Assembly (NCBI RefSeq): GCF_016906535.1
Contig: NC_057374.1
Coordinates: 1,178,001 to 1,242,000, forward strand
Direction: 5' to 3'
From: Rhizoctonia solani
Taxonomy: Eukaryota > Basidiomycota > Agaricomycetes > Cantharellales > Ceratobasidiaceae
DNA length: 64,000 nucleotides
A program made the position numbers and the translations under genes. Below, one piece after another: positions 22,927 to 38,781 of the stretch; within the stretch, counting starts at the first letter, position 1; every line of letters begins with the position of its first letter. The notes under the pieces are model-generated. The model was not told the origin of the DNA. It was given only the letters and a program-made list of their open reading frames with translations, and searched no databases.

Positions 22927-25195
22927 ATGATGCACAACTCGTCTCCGTCCCACCAAGCCCGCCATTATCCCCCGATACACCATCCTGACCCTATGCTCTC
23001 AAACTTTTCCCAGCAGCAGCCTGGCTCCAGCAACAGCAAACACACTCCCATCCGTCCGCCCATGCCATCCCGTCTGCCGACCTCTCCCAGGATATCTTCG
23101 ATGGCCAGTCACAGCAGCCCGTTCGCAAGCGAGGCGGCCGTGGTCCAGGCAAGAAGGACGTCGACCGGCCCAGCATCTCTGTCGGTACGTTCACTCCCAC
23201 CACTCCCCGACTCGACACTAATACCCACTCGCTCATCGGTTTGTTATTTTGATTGTTATTGTTATGCCTATTGCCATTGTTGGCCTCTTACTAGCTGGGA
23301 GGAAGGCGATCTCACCGACCGCCTCATCCAGGCCCTCGAGCGGACCGACAAGCAATGGCACGCAGTCATCGCCCAGGTCGGTCCAGAACACACCCGTGTC
23401 GTCATCGGCGTCCCCAAGCGCGATCTCCAGCGCGAAATTGCCCGCCATCTCTTTGCCGCCGACTCGCGCTACGACCTCGAAGATAAACGTACGCTCGAGC
23501 CCCTCGCCGTCAGCGTAAAGAATAAATTGTTCAAGTGAGTGAGTTGGCGTTCCCTCATTTCCGACAACGCTCGGTCATGTGATGCCCCCCCCTCCCCTCC
23601 ATCTCGTACTTTCATATCTAATCTCGATCGTCAGAATTGTCAACCTCTATCAAGATTGCGAGCGCGAACTCGTCGAATGGCTCCCCATGATCAACGACGA
23701 GCACGACGTTACCAGCTCGTCAGACCCCCATCTCGCCGCCGCCTGGGGTACGTCCTCCTCTCTAAGAATTTACCTTCTTCTGATGCGATCCGGCTCCTGG
23801 TTCTCCCTATCCATTCCGGGCGCCCGTCCGTGTCACGATCCTTGATGCGATGGGATGACGCCTGACATCCCGTCCTTTGTCTTGGGTTGTTTCAACCCGC
23901 CCCCTCCACCCTCCCCCCTCCCTTCTCTCGCTCCTCTACTTTCCGTTGTCCTGTTTGCGCGTTGTGTACGCGTCCCGCTCACACATCTCAATCAGGCAGG
24001 GTCAAGGAAAAGCTTCCTCAGTTCTTTCGCGTTCGAGACCTGATTAAGCGCACCCAGAACTCTTCGTCCGTGCCCACCAATTCCATCTCCACTTCTGGCC
24101 AGACGTCACCGATCCGCGCAACTGCGCAAAACCCGCAGGTTCGCGCGACGACCCAAGCCCCCCAGGTCATACCTACCCCCCAGACCCCCAGACATCAGAC
24201 ATCCGGCTCGCTCGGCGAGTCTTCTACGGGCGCCACGCGACAGTCTGCGATGCAAGGCGCAACCGGTCATGCCGCTGCCAATCTAGCCCTTTCTGGGCCT
24301 CATAGCCCCGCAACCAGAAACTTTGTTCAGCAACCACAACAGCATGGGGGAAATATTGGATTTTCATATGGCATGCCGCCCAATGTCCCTCAATCAACCC
24401 CGCACTTGACCCATCCGTCGACTCAGCAGCAGCAATTGCAGCAGCAGCAACAGCAACAACAACAACAGCAGCAACAACAGCAGCAACAACAACAACAACA
24501 GCAGCAGCAGCAGCAGCACCAACAGCAACAATTTCAACAACAACAGTCGCAACACCATCAAACTCAGCGGCTTCAGCACCCACAGCACCCGGCGCCTCAT
24601 CCCATTTCGATTCATAGACCATATGCGTCTGGAAGCGGAGTCTCGGGCCCAGCGTCCGCATCGGCTCCCTCTCCCTCATTCCCAGCGCCTCACAGCATAT
24701 TGACTCGCTCCCCGGCGCTTCCGCCCCCGCCTGTACCACCGCCAACCATGGCAGGACCATCGACTCAGCGTCCGCCGAGCGGACATACCCGAGCACCTTC
24801 AGTCACACGCACAACCGGACCGTCTCATCCATCGCCCAGACACAGCGCTTCGCCTTCGCCCCCGCCCGTGAGCCCACCACTTTCGGCTTCTGTGATTGTC
24901 AAGTTTGTAGAGGCACACGAATCGCGGAAGCGGAAGCGGGAGGAAGACTGGTTAACGTTGAAGCGCATGCGGTACGAAGAGCGAGAAAAGGAACGAGCCG
25001 AGAGAGAAAAACAACGGCAACATGAGCGGTGCGCTTATTTTCTGAAAATTTGACCTCATGTTACTGACTAAACTGGGTAGTGATATGATGCGATTGCGCA
25101 TCGAGCTGGCTCGTGCTTCGCGGGGCGAACCTCCCGAAATGCTGGACGGGGAGAACGAATTAGAGCATTTGGGGCTTCGAGAGGCCCCTGGGTGA
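22927..25195 (+). CDS. PolyQ protein with a putative SANT/helix DNA-binding module
   Basis: Candidate ATG at 22927 (MMHNSSPSHQARHYPP); stop TGA at 25193-25195. A basic RKRGGRGPGKK patch, similar to an AT-hook, sits in a different frame from the N-terminus, so one base is probably missing around 23020-23085. After an intron comes a compact helical domain (WEEGDLTDRLIQALERTDKQW ... KRDLQREIARHLFAAD ... VSVKNKLFKIVNLYQDCE) and then KLPQFFRVRDLIKRTQN. This pattern resembles basidiomycete proteins with trihelix/SANT-like domains, a family guess only. A long disordered region with about 40 glutamines follows, then a Lys/Arg/Glu coiled coil (KRKREEDWLTLKRMRYEERE). A transcription-regulator role is inferred from composition. 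Confidence 0.65.
24424..24557 (+). repeat. CAG/CAA polyglutamine tract
   Basis: Mixed CAG and CAA codons coding for glutamine with few interruptions (Leu, His, Phe). The mixture of codons, not a pure CAG run, suggests selection for the protein tract and lowers slippage. Confidence 0.9.
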
Positions 25196-26842
25196 CTTCA
25201 AGTAAAACTGTAACCTTGTGCTTTTTTTGATTATTTTCTCATTGACTCGATATACCACTGGACCAGACTTCCTATTATCAACTTGGCATTCCGTCTTGCG
25301 CAACCCATACCATTCACTATTAGCAATACTGTCCACATCGCTATCTTGGTTCACTTTTTCTTAACTCTCCACATGATTTCAAGCCTTTCTTTCCCTTTCT
25401 CTCCGAGGGCCTACCATGCTAGCCAGTTACCCCCCTTTAGCCTTTTGGATCGTCGCGACTGCTTTTGGTTAAACACTAATTCCGGGCGAATCGTTCAAAC
25501 ATTAGCTTCGTTCTCGACCTTTCTTCTCTATTCTATCACGACCGCCCATATGACTTTTTTGCTGTATACGCTCATTTTATTTCAATCCGCTCCGCCCTTG
25601 TCCCCGGCCTCCCACCTACTACCCCCCAAACACACATTACCACATTTGTTGTATCATAACCCATCCCAGGTTAGACTGTGATTCTTACTTGCCTGCTGTC
25701 GGGATTCGTTGTTTAACTCCTATATACATCATTTATAGCGACGTCCTGTAAGATAATTTCCTAGTTGACTTGGTCATCTTCGTGTGTTTGTTTATTTTCG
25801 ATTTTCTTGTTGATCTTGGTCTAGATTATGCAGTTTGTATGCCCTGATATTTTATTGTTATGCTTTCATACTATCATCACCCTCGTTATTTTGCCGTAAT
25901 TGCCGGTCACGTCTGAAATACCAGCGCGAGTCGCCGGTAACGTTACAATCGATATCTTCCGTGCCAAACGAGAAAACTATACAAAACAGCTGAAACTGTC
26001 GATCGGTGGGATGGTCGAGGGGACCAGCTTAGCCCGATTGGAGCACCAATCAGTTTTGGACGAAGTTGAATTGATGAAATACCAATATAAAAACGAAAGA
26101 AATTCAGTTTTGCAGATCGGCCCATGTGCACAGATCTTGCCGCATCGAGAATGGTGGCGGCGAGCGTCATGTGGGGAGGGGGAGTTCTGTGTGGGTCCGA
26201 GGGGATGAATGAGCTCCATGAGCTAGTTCTTGCCGACGGACTACGGGCGTGCCTGCTGGGTCGAGGAAGTCGCGTTATTTCATAGAGCTCGGCTCGGGCG
26301 GGCAAGCGAGGGGAGCAGAGTATGGCCGTCCTTTGCGGTTCCCTTGATGCGGGATTCAGTAGCGGGGCTTCTGTGCCAACTGACCATACATTTGTCTGGA
26401 CACTTCAAGGTTTCAATTCCCAGGGTCAGATAGGCCGATGTGAAGAGGTACTACGATTCGACTTGCGTGTGTGTGTATCTCTGTGTGTGTACTTTAATTT
26501 TTTGAATAAGGTCCGAATGTCCTGAGGTCTTTTCAGCAGTTGGGTTCTGCTGCGGGGGGACGGCCGTGGTAATGAACAAGATGTCTGATGACAGGAATGG
26601 TTAATCACGGCGACTGCAATTAATATTTCACCGTGCTTAGATTAGACTACCGCCACTCTGTGTGTGGGTCACCGATATGGACGAGCGGGAGCTGATGATT
26701 TGCAGACGAAATTTGCTCATTTATGCGCTGATTCAATTACAACCTGATTTGGCCGGATTGATCGGATCACGTGCAGGGTTCTCACAGCTATGTCCGAAGG
26801 CCGAAATTCTATTCTAGTCATTGGCTCTGGTCTCTGTCCATC
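25196..26842. other. Long intergenic region, no clear gene
   Basis: The first 600 bases are pyrimidine-rich and look like a long 3' untranslated region. The rest is the upstream region of the dihydroxyacid dehydratase gene, with a CACGTG box at 26768-26773. A 132-codon open frame at 25283-25681 has T/C-driven composition and no coding features. Confidence 0.45.
26768..26773. promoter_or_regulatory. CACGTG box upstream of ILV3
   Basis: Perfect palindrome 70 bases before the ILV3 start codon. Such sites bind Cbf1/USF-type bHLH proteins in fungi; function here is inference. Confidence 0.4.
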
Positions 26843-29349
26843 ATGCTCAAGTCGAATACAGGATCAAGGGTGGCTTCAAGGGCGGCATTCAAGTCTCAAA
26901 GATGCATACATGCTTCGTCCCCTATGCGTGCGTCTGGAGAAAGGGTGCTTAATCGTTACAGTCGGACCGTGACAGCACCAAAGGACCAAGGAGCGAGCCA
27001 AGTAAGTCGCATTCATGTGAATTCATTGGTTGTTTATTTTATATTATAAAGGCTATGTTATTGGCGACGGAAGGTGTGGGTGCAACCACAGATCTTGGGA
27101 AGCCCATGGTCGGCGTTGCTAGCGTATGGTGCGTTGTATTTTGACGATTCTTTCTTTGATTGTATCCAAGTAAATTTCCTGTGTAGGTATGAGGGAAACC
27201 CGTGAGTTCAATAAGTACGCATAATGCGCTCAAAACACACAAAACCAATACCATATGCACAGATGTAACCGACATCTTCTCGGTCTGGGGCAAAAAATTA
27301 CCAAATCACTTCGTCAGGCAAATATTACTGGATACCAATTCGGAACTGTTGGTGTCTCTGATGGAATTAGTATGGGAACAGATGGCATGAGATACTCGTT
27401 ACAAAGTCGAGACCTAATTGCAGACCAGGTATGGTTCCCCCACATATCTTTGCAGTGTTACCCCCCAAACATCTCACTTTACAATTACCCCCTCCCCTCC
27501 GAGACAGGTTGAGACAGCCGCTGGAGGCCATTGGTTAGATGGGATGGTTGTTGTACCGGGGTGCGATAAGAACATGCCTGGTGTATTGATGGCACGTAAG
27601 TGGAGAAGCCACGCTACAAGCTTAGGCTGTACTCTGAAACAGGAGCTCCTTGAACTTACGTTTTTGTACATTGGCTAGTCGGCCGACTAAACCGTCCTGG
27701 ACTGATGGTCTACGGCGGTACGATCAGGCCTGGGTCTTGCGCCGGCCACCACAGCTCGATATCGTCAGCGCGTTCCAATCTTATGGCAAGTATCTTCAGG
27801 ATGGTGAAACTCCAGATGCGGAAAAGTTCCGGCAAGATACGATCAACCACGCCTGCCCAGGACCTGGCGCCTGTGGAGGAGTGAGTGTCCAAGTGGAGCA
27901 ACAAATGATTAGAGGCACGCCAGACTAAACTGGAATATTACAGATGTATACCGCAAACACCATGGCATCTGCCGCGGAGGCGATGGGAATGACACTTCCA
28001 GGATCTTCATCCTTCCCCGCGGAATACCCAGAGAAACAACAGGAATGTGAGACTATTGGTCAGGCCATGCTAAATTTGCTTGAGAAAAACATTCTTCCGA
28101 GAGACATTATGACAAGGAGTGCATTTGAGAACGCTATGGTTGGTTTGATACTCGATCTTTTCGTGAAGAGATGGATGCTGATAGGGACGTTTAGGTTTTG
28201 ACAATGATTTTGGGTGGCTCGACAAACGCAGTTCTACACTTGATTGCGATTGCGCATTCTGTCGGAATCAACCTCACAATCGACGACTTCCAATCTGTCT
28301 CTGACCGCGTGCCATTCCTCGCGGATCTAAAGCCAAGTGGTAAATATGTGATGGAAGATGTTCACAAGATTGGAGGCATTCCGGGTCCGTGCATATACGC
28401 TTTGGTTGACTCATTTGATATTTACGCCTTCGTTTTCACAGCTGTCCTCGCCTATCTACTTGAGAATAAACTTATCGATGGGAACAACATGACAGTGACA
28501 GGAAAGACGCTCGGAGAGAACCTTGAGAGATGGACTGTGGAGAAGGGAAGGCTTCAATCGGGCCAAAAGGTCATACGCCCGCTGTCTGAACCCATCAAGG
28601 CAACTGGCCACATCCGGTGAGCTCCCAGTCGGCGCACTCTAAATTATTCGCCTTGCTGATCTCCACGCTGCTCCATGCCCAATCAACCCACATAATTACT
28701 TGCACATGCACCACTTTTCAATGTTTGCGATCAGCATATTACGCGGTAATCTTGCGCCTGGGGGCGCAGTCTCTAAAATAACGGGCAAAGAAGGCCTGTC
28801 CTTCAAAGGAAAGGCTCGTGTATTTGACAACGAGGCAGAGTTTGTACATGCTATTGAGACCAAGTCGATCAAGAAAGGCGAGAAGACTGTTGTCGTTTTG
28901 AGGTATCTTGGCCCGAAGGGCGGTCCCGGTATGCCTGAAATGCTCAAGCCCACGAGCCTGATCATGGGTGCCGGGCTCGGCCTGGACGTCGCGTGTTTGA
29001 CGGACGGTCGATTCAGTGGAGGGTGAGCGTTGATTATATCTCCATATATGCGTGGAGTCATATTGGCTACGGACATTGATTGATCGTTCCCAACAGATCT
29101 CATGGCTTTGTAGTAGGCCATGTGGTTCCTGAAGCGCAAGTTGGCGGACCAATAGCTCTCGTACGCGACGGAGACACAATCGTAATCGATGCGGTCGCAA
29201 ATACGATTGACATGGACGTCTCGGAGAGCGAACTTACCCGCCGGCGGAGCGAGTGGACTGCCCCGCCGCTAAAGGTGAAACAGGGCACCCTATTCAAGTA
29301 TACAAAGGTCGTGGAGGACGCGAGTCATGGTTGTGTAACCGACGCGTAA
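26843..29349 (+). CDS. ILV3: Dihydroxyacid dehydratase, mitochondrial
   Basis: ATG at 26843, stop TAA at 29347-29349. The enzyme makes the 2-keto acids of the valine, leucine and isoleucine pathway and needs an iron-sulfur cluster. The N-terminus ([20 protein letters not shown]) is basic, Ser-rich, without acidic residues: a mitochondrial target signal. Conserved stretches: [91 protein letters not shown] and GHVVPEA. The three cluster cysteines (NPCN, GCDKN, GACGGM) are present. About ten short introns. One base seems missing at 27743-27748 (GGCCACC; CCC expected), shifting RPGSCAG to [14 protein letters not shown]. The gene is convergent with RIO1. Confidence 0.95.
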
Positions 29350-29438
29350 TTTGCAAGCTTAAAATGAATATACGTTTAAATCACACACACATAATCACAT
29401 CATTATTGAATTTATCAGGATCAAGTGATTAGGATTTC

Positions 29439-31598
29439 CTATGCCTTGGTCGCCTTTATCCTTCGTTTCTTCTCAGCCTTGGGCATTTTCTGTTTACGCT
29501 TCTCGCGCGCCTCCTCCTTGGCCGCCTTTTTCCTCTCCTGTAAACGAGTCCCCCGCGTCAGTACGGTAGGTGAAATGCGGCGCGAACCAGTTCTACCTTT
29601 TTGGCATCTTTATCCTCATGCCTCTTTCCCCGAGGCTTCCTTTCCACGAACCCATTTTCTTCACCTGCACCATCCTCTTCACTGCTGTCGACTTCTTCTT
29701 CACTATCCTCTAGATCACCATCCTTATCCCTGTTTGTGTCCGTCACAACCAGGCCCTCCGCTGCCTCATTGATTCGGACGACCCCCGTTAAATCTCCGTA
29801 AATCAGGTCCTTCCCCTCACCACGGTGCAAGCGCTCTATGTCCCTCTCCGGATCATAAACGTCGTTTAGCGTTCGTGGGATATACGATTGTAGGAACACG
29901 GCATCTTCCTGTTTGTTGGACCCTTCCAGGGGAGCACGAGTATCGCCGCCTTCTGCGTCGGCTAATCCTTGAGGTTCTGGTCTAGTTAACCACTCTTGTA
30001 AGATAGCTTCCAGAGTCGAGAAGTCTTCAGGCCCTCCATTCGTCAAATTCTCGTGGGTTACAAACTCGAACAGCCGTCGGGATCCAAGAGTGCGCACACC
30101 ATCTCGTGTGAAAAATGCCTCGACGTTGCGGATGTCACTACGTAGAAAATCAAACGCGGAAGGGTGATCGTGCTCGACAGATTGAGAGACATCGATGATG
30201 TATAGGTGGAAATTGTGATAAAGTATGTTATACTCCGACAAATCGGCATGTACGAGTTTGCAGACGTGGTAAAGGAGGCGCATGACGGCCACGAGCTCGG
30301 CATATAGTGACGGAAGGTCTGAAGAAGGTATTTGCGCGTCTTTGAGCCGTGGCGAAGCCCTTGTGATTCTATCAGCTATTATAATTGAATTGTAATAGAG
30401 GAATAGTTTACCATCCGTCCTTGTTGCCTAAGAATCCCATGACTAGAACGTTTTCCCGAACTTCGATGGGCTCCGGACAGCGAATCCCAGCCGCCATCAG
30501 CCGCTTGAGATTTCGCATTTCTTTTTCTGCCCATAGGCGTACCATTTTACGCGGATTTCGTTTCGAATATCCATGGCGGAAACGATGTTCACCAGTGACA
30601 TAGCTAGAACGTGACCGTGAGCAGCGTTTACCAGCCACAGGGATCCCATCATACTCACCGATCACGGTCTTTGAACACCAAGATAGACGTTTTATAGATC
30701 TTCAGCGCAAGGTGGCCCGGTGGCTGGGAAGGGGTAAGAGCATGGTAAACATTGGCCTAGTGGCTGCCGTGAGCATCACGTCAGACTATGTCAAGTGAAG
30801 TGCATATGGCTCACCTCCTTCCCAGTGCTCACACATCCATTGACCTCCCACACCAAGCCCCTGCCAATCATCTTGAATAGTATAATGCGTGTTCGAGGAT
30901 CTAACACTTGTTCATTGGTCGCGCGGTCTGATTTGTCTTTGACGTTTGCTCGTTCACTTGCAGCTTTACGGTTGACGCTGATACCTGGTTTCATATCCTC
31001 ATATGGCCGGGAGATGTTGGCGATCCTAGAGTTGAATTTGGCAAACAATACTGCCTGGTCTGCTAGACGCTTGTCGTTGGTGGGTATGTTGGCTGCTGTC
31101 CTTTTTGGCACAGACCTATTCACAGCTGGGAGTGGAGCCACAGAGGTGTTTTGTCCCAGGGCAGAGCGTGAGCCGGGTGCCGTACCAGAACGGACTTGAA
31201 TATGTTGCCTTAGACGGTTATATTGTTTGGTAAAATCTAAAATGGTTAATTATACTGGGTAAACCTTGGACACTGGAGTTAAAAGGCGTACCCCCATCGG
31301 CGACTTCCCAGTCCGCTTGGTTGACTTCATCATATTCAAGCCCATCATCCGACAGGTCCTCCTCGTCTTTGTCCTCGCCCTCTGACCATTCCAGTGTACC
31401 TCCAGTAGGATCGTCGTCAATAAATGTTTGGCCGTCCCTAGGATCAAAATCTGGAGCACGATCCAGTACATCGAGTTCAGATTGGAGAGCTTCACGAGCT
31501 TCACGTCTGGTCGACATATTTGGTTGAGTAACATCCTCTTCTGCGTCATCGAATTGACCTGGGTGTACGATATGAATTTCATGAACTGGGATAGCCAT
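29439..31598 (-). CDS. RIO1: RIO1 atypical protein kinase (40S maturation)
   Basis: ATG at 31598-31596 ([16 protein letters not shown]), chosen over an in-frame ATG at 31679 because the region between is AT-rich and hydrophobic, unlike the family. Stop TAG at 29441-29439. Rio1 acts late in 18S rRNA maturation in the cytoplasm. Seen: acidic N-terminus, glycine-loop and STGKEANVYHA motif, [34 protein letters not shown], catalytic loop [13 protein letters not shown], metal motif [27 protein letters not shown], and a Lys-rich C-tail ([18 protein letters not shown]). All kinase residues typical for RIO1 are present and no frame break was found. Convergent with ILV3. Confidence 0.95.
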
Positions 31599-32777
31599 GA
31601 TGGAAAAGTGTGTGTTCGAAATATTTCTCCATACATGAATTACATAAGATTGATTTATTAGCATTATTAGCACAGCCACACATGAGTAAATCAGTCACGT
31701 GAAGACACTCACGGATCCAGGCCCGGGTGACCTCCGGCTCACTCGCCGGTCTTGTCCGCCCGTTTGTCCAAGGTTTTCATATCCAAGTTATCATATGACA
31801 ACCCCAGATTAACAGATCCGACGGGGCCTGCTCTACGCCGGAGGGGACCGCTTACTAATACCCAATTGAGGCAGGTCCTTCAGGTAAGACTGCCGTTGTG
31901 CCCTCTATCTGGCTAGTGTGACCCACTCTGTCGGCTTCATCAAGGATACCATCCTTTTCGGGTAGTCCTGACCCCCAGTCCCGGAAACCCCCCTTTAGCA
32001 TGACATCGTGTCGATCGAGTCGATGAAGTATCTAAAAAGGCCTCGAGGCGTGAGCAAGACGCATATAAATGGCCTCCGAGTGCATACAATCCGACTTCCA
32101 GTCATACCCTCCATTTTTTTCGACTTTTTCTGAGAATAGGCGCCCATCTACCATGTATCCCATTCCCAGGTCAACGGCAAGTTGCGCTTTATAGATGTCC
32201 CTCTGACGTCTCCCCCAAATCTGTGGTCCTCGAAATTTGCCATAGGGTGAGCGAGTCCTAGCACCATTAAGGCCTCCAATGGCCCGACGAACTCGCGATC
32301 GCTACGCCACGTCTCCGGGACTATTTAAGATTGACTGCCTCGGAGAGGATTGTTCCCCTTCTACGTACTCGAGACACCTTCCAGGTCCTAGAGCTAAAGC
32401 TTTGCGCCCCAGTCACTGCTAACTTGTACCTGCTTCGTGTTATATCCTTTGCTATTGTTATCTTATAATAAGGAGGTCCTATCCTTCAATCGAACCGGAG
32501 AGACAAAATCCCTCTGACCGACGCGGACTTTTCCAATTAAAAACTCAGACCACAACGATATCCGGAGTTTACGATCAAACTGGCTTGCATCCGGGCTCCT
32601 GCTATTAATTCTGGCGACAGATCCCTCTGGCCAGCGCCTCGCCACCTAATCGAACAAAACGCCCCAGAAATACCACAGGTCAACTTGGAGAGTGGTCTTT
32701 CAAAGCTTTGTTTCACCCCCCCTAGCCCCTATAGGGCCCATTTTCTTACTGGGGTTTATCCCAAAGAAACGTGTATA
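31599..32777. other. Divergent intergenic region, long leader of Zn2Cys6 gene
   Basis: Holds the RIO1 promoter on the left and the promoter of the Zn2Cys6 gene on the right. A TATAAAT element at 32064-32070 is followed by pyrimidine-rich sequence with likely start sites near 32090-32110, which would give a leader of nearly 700 bases, possibly with introns. No protein gene seen. Confidence 0.45.
31696..31701. promoter_or_regulatory. CACGTG box upstream of RIO1
   Basis: Perfect palindrome in TCACGTGA context, 98 bases upstream of the RIO1 start codon. Confidence 0.4.
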
Positions 32778-35092
32778 ATGCATCACCCCCGGCCACAACA
32801 CCCACCCTCCTCTCGTCCCTATTTATACACCGGACTTGTGGATAGTCACCTATCGTCTCGCAACGCTTCTTCCAACATTAGAGATTCTCGACAGGTTCCT
32901 TCAGAAGAGGCGCGCAGTGCTCAGAGGAACGTTAAACCGCAGCATCCTACTATGAGTGTGCATCCTCCCGTTCCACCTGGTGCGTTTTGGTGGACCTCAA
33001 AGTGCCAGCGAGACCTCTTACCAAAATATTACTCTTTTATAGCCATTGAAACTAGTGAAAAGGAGGACTATCATGGGTTTCAGGTATCAGCTGCTCGCCT
33101 TCCACCGGGGAGCCCAACCTTTGCTTTGCGCCGAGTGACAGCGCCCTTTAGTCACATTGAGTACCCGAATATCTCTCCCGCTAAGTCTCAGATATCGGAT
33201 GATTACGATTCTGAGTCGCACAAGTCTATGGCGATGGCCTATGACGACTTGAGTACGGGCGGAAGGTCACATTCTGAGCGACGACGCGGTTACGGGACAA
33301 CCGCCCTCGGGTTTCGCTATTCCGAGCCTCAAAGGTCTCAGAATCCAGCCGCTCACTCTTACCAAGCCCCGTCTGAGCGCTCCCTAGGAGAGGAGCATAG
33401 CTTTAGAGAGACAGGTCAACAGGTGGAACTCATGAGTGCCGTGCGCCCTCCAGCCCGACGGAGGGTCCGAGGTGACTCGAACTCCTCGATAGCAAGCATA
33501 TGGTCGAATATTGCTGTCGCAGGCGACCCAGCTTACCGCAATGACATGTTTCTTGATGATAGAAACAGTGAGTTATCATCGAATTCTAGGAGTCAATGGC
33601 TGAGACTATGTAATGCGTAGCGAGCAGACACGCTGGAGCACAGACTAGCCCCAGCCAACCGAGCGGCCGTTTTCTGCCGCATTCAGCTCCGGCCACGTAT
33701 TCGTATGATTATGCCCTTGAAGTGAACAGCGACCGACATGTTAGCGCCATGGATGTAGTTTCGCAGGGCAACTTCCCATCTTCGCCAGCCATTGGGATGG
33801 ATGTTGATCCTCCTATGATAATCCCGCCCGCACCGAGGCCAAGTGAGCTGGAACTTGCCGACCCGGATTCCCCCTTCACATATCAAGGGGCGCATTGGGA
33901 CGTCTCTAATGGAGTGTTCAGCATGGCCAGCACCGATGCAGATGCAGCTTCGTTGCATAGTCAAGATCGACCTAGTTCTCGTGACAGCATTGACCCAATA
34001 GGTGGTGGTCGGCGTAGTCGCAAGGCCACCCCCGAACAACGTAAGCCGAATGTCGATGGACGAAAGAAGACCACAATGGCATGTCATTTTTGTAGATGTG
34101 AGTGTTCTAGTCCCCAAGTAAACGAGCCCACCGCTCATCGATTGTTTCCATCCGCATACACCGCATCTTAGACCGCAAACTTCGTTGCGATGGAGGGCAT
34201 CCATGCACCCACTGTATTCATCGTGAGAAGGAGTGTACTTATGATGCCACAATTCGCCGACGTGGCCCTGGAAGAAAGAACAAGTCTGCGCAAGAGACTG
34301 CGCGAGTGCAGCTCGCAAACCGGCTCCGCGAAGAAGTTGTTAGGGAAGCATCAGTTCAAAAAGAAGTACAAAAGAGCCAGGGACGGGTTACCCGAAGTAA
34401 GGTCGAAAAACAGGAAACTCACAAGGATGCTTGGTCGCAAACTTCCCCACAGGCCAGTAATTTCCCCGTGTCATTCTCCAGCACCGAGACATCCGTCTAT
34501 TCGGCGGATGTTGGCTCTCGGCCCCAGTTTCCTACCCCGGAGGACTCTCCTACTGGAAGACATGAGTACCAGCCATTGTCAACGCCTTTCGGATATACCA
34601 CGAGGGAGAACCTGGCACTTCTGGAACGATTCAAGCTCTAACCCATACGTCGCCAGTTGTGCGCCAATATCAACTCGAAGGGCATCGCCGCCTCGCTAGT
34701 GGCCCGTTGGCTCCAGGTTTGCAAACTCCGGTGTCACAAGCATCGTCTAGCTTCTACGATGGCTCCCCGGGACGTATTACGAGTCAACATGTGTACTATC
34801 CGCCCAGTACTGCTGGGCATGCTTCGAATCGTTACTCGATCGCTACAACGAGCGGAGAAACCACTTATTCACATACGGATTCGGAGAGTGGTTATGCATA
34901 TTCTGAGGGCGCCAATGTTTTGCCATATGGGTACCAACAGGACCAATGCAATTCCCGGACCAACGACACATACAGAGCCGTTTTAGACAGAACACTGGGA
35001 TCTCGCAGTATCCGAAGGAAGGCATTGGGATGACGATGAAAGCATACGACGATGACCGAGCCACTATGGAGAAGTATGACGCGCGTCGCTAG
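32778..35092 (+). CDS. Zn2Cys6 transcription factor with central zinc cluster
   Basis: ATG at 32778 (MHHPRPQHPPSSRPYLY); stop TAG at 35090-35092. The zinc cluster is in the middle, unlike most Gal4-type factors: MACHFCRYRKLRCDGGHPCTHC followed by IHREKEC, spacing CX2CX6CX5CX2CX6C, then a basic RRRGPGRKNK patch. It is joined across an intron splitting the Tyr codon. N-terminal to it lies a conserved-looking block (PPGAFWWTSKCQRDLLPKYYSF, VSAARLPPGSP) and Ser-rich linkers; no fungal-specific factor domain is seen. Two frame changes occur, near 34625-34630 (ALLER to IQALTHTSP) and near 34940-34950 (YGYQQDQ to QFPDQRHIQSR), ending DDDRATMEKYDARR. Both fit one missing base. Target genes unknown. 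Confidence 0.8.
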
Positions 35093-35674
35093 AGAGGGAT
35101 ACTGAGCACTCAACCAGTGAGTCACAGATATTTCTGACGTCATCACACGGAGCTGACACCCTTTTCAGCGACAATAAAATGATCATTTTACGAAGATGGA
35201 GAGGACAGCATTTAACATATCAGACTTAAAAATTATTTTCATTGCCCGACTATTTGAATGTTTCCGAAGAATCTGTGTCGAAAGCATTGCCATTTGTGAA
35301 ATTTCGCGTTTTATTTGTTTTTGCGATCACAGCACCTGGCTTCGGTTGTGCTGTAGGTTTTACTGTCATTTTACTTGCTATTAAATTGGTGAATTATAGC
35401 TATGTATTACATCTGATTTTCTCTTAAATATCAAGTGTTTTTTTTACTTGTGATCGTGCTTATAATGTTGACCGGTCGTGTCAACTCTAGCACGGATCAA
35501 ATGTAATTAGAAACGAGGCGCTCATCAACGGTCATGTGACTTGACGATTGTTACCTCGCCTCTTCCTGCTAACTACCACCGAGTCGTCTAGTTTTTGCTG
35601 CAGGTCAAGCTCTACTGGGGCCGGTTGGGAACCAAATATTATTTCAATTTATCCCACACATATATTGGTTTGGA
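35093..35674. other. Intergenic upstream of SSL2
   Basis: AT-rich 3' end of the Zn2Cys6 gene, then the SSL2 promoter with a GTCATGTGACT element near 35531-35541. No gene seen. Confidence 0.4.

Positions 35675-38781
<3,107 letters not shown>

Noticed and set aside
25283..25681. 132-codon open frame downstream of the polyQ gene
   Set aside because: T/C-rich composition, no motif, lies in the probable 3' untranslated region.
25900..26305. Overlapping open frames on both strands before ILV3
   Set aside because: No splice logic, no domain, coding character weak on either strand.
31700..32460. Extra gene between RIO1 and the Zn2Cys6 factor
   Set aside because: Stops in all frames and a TATA element at 32064 point to promoter and leader.
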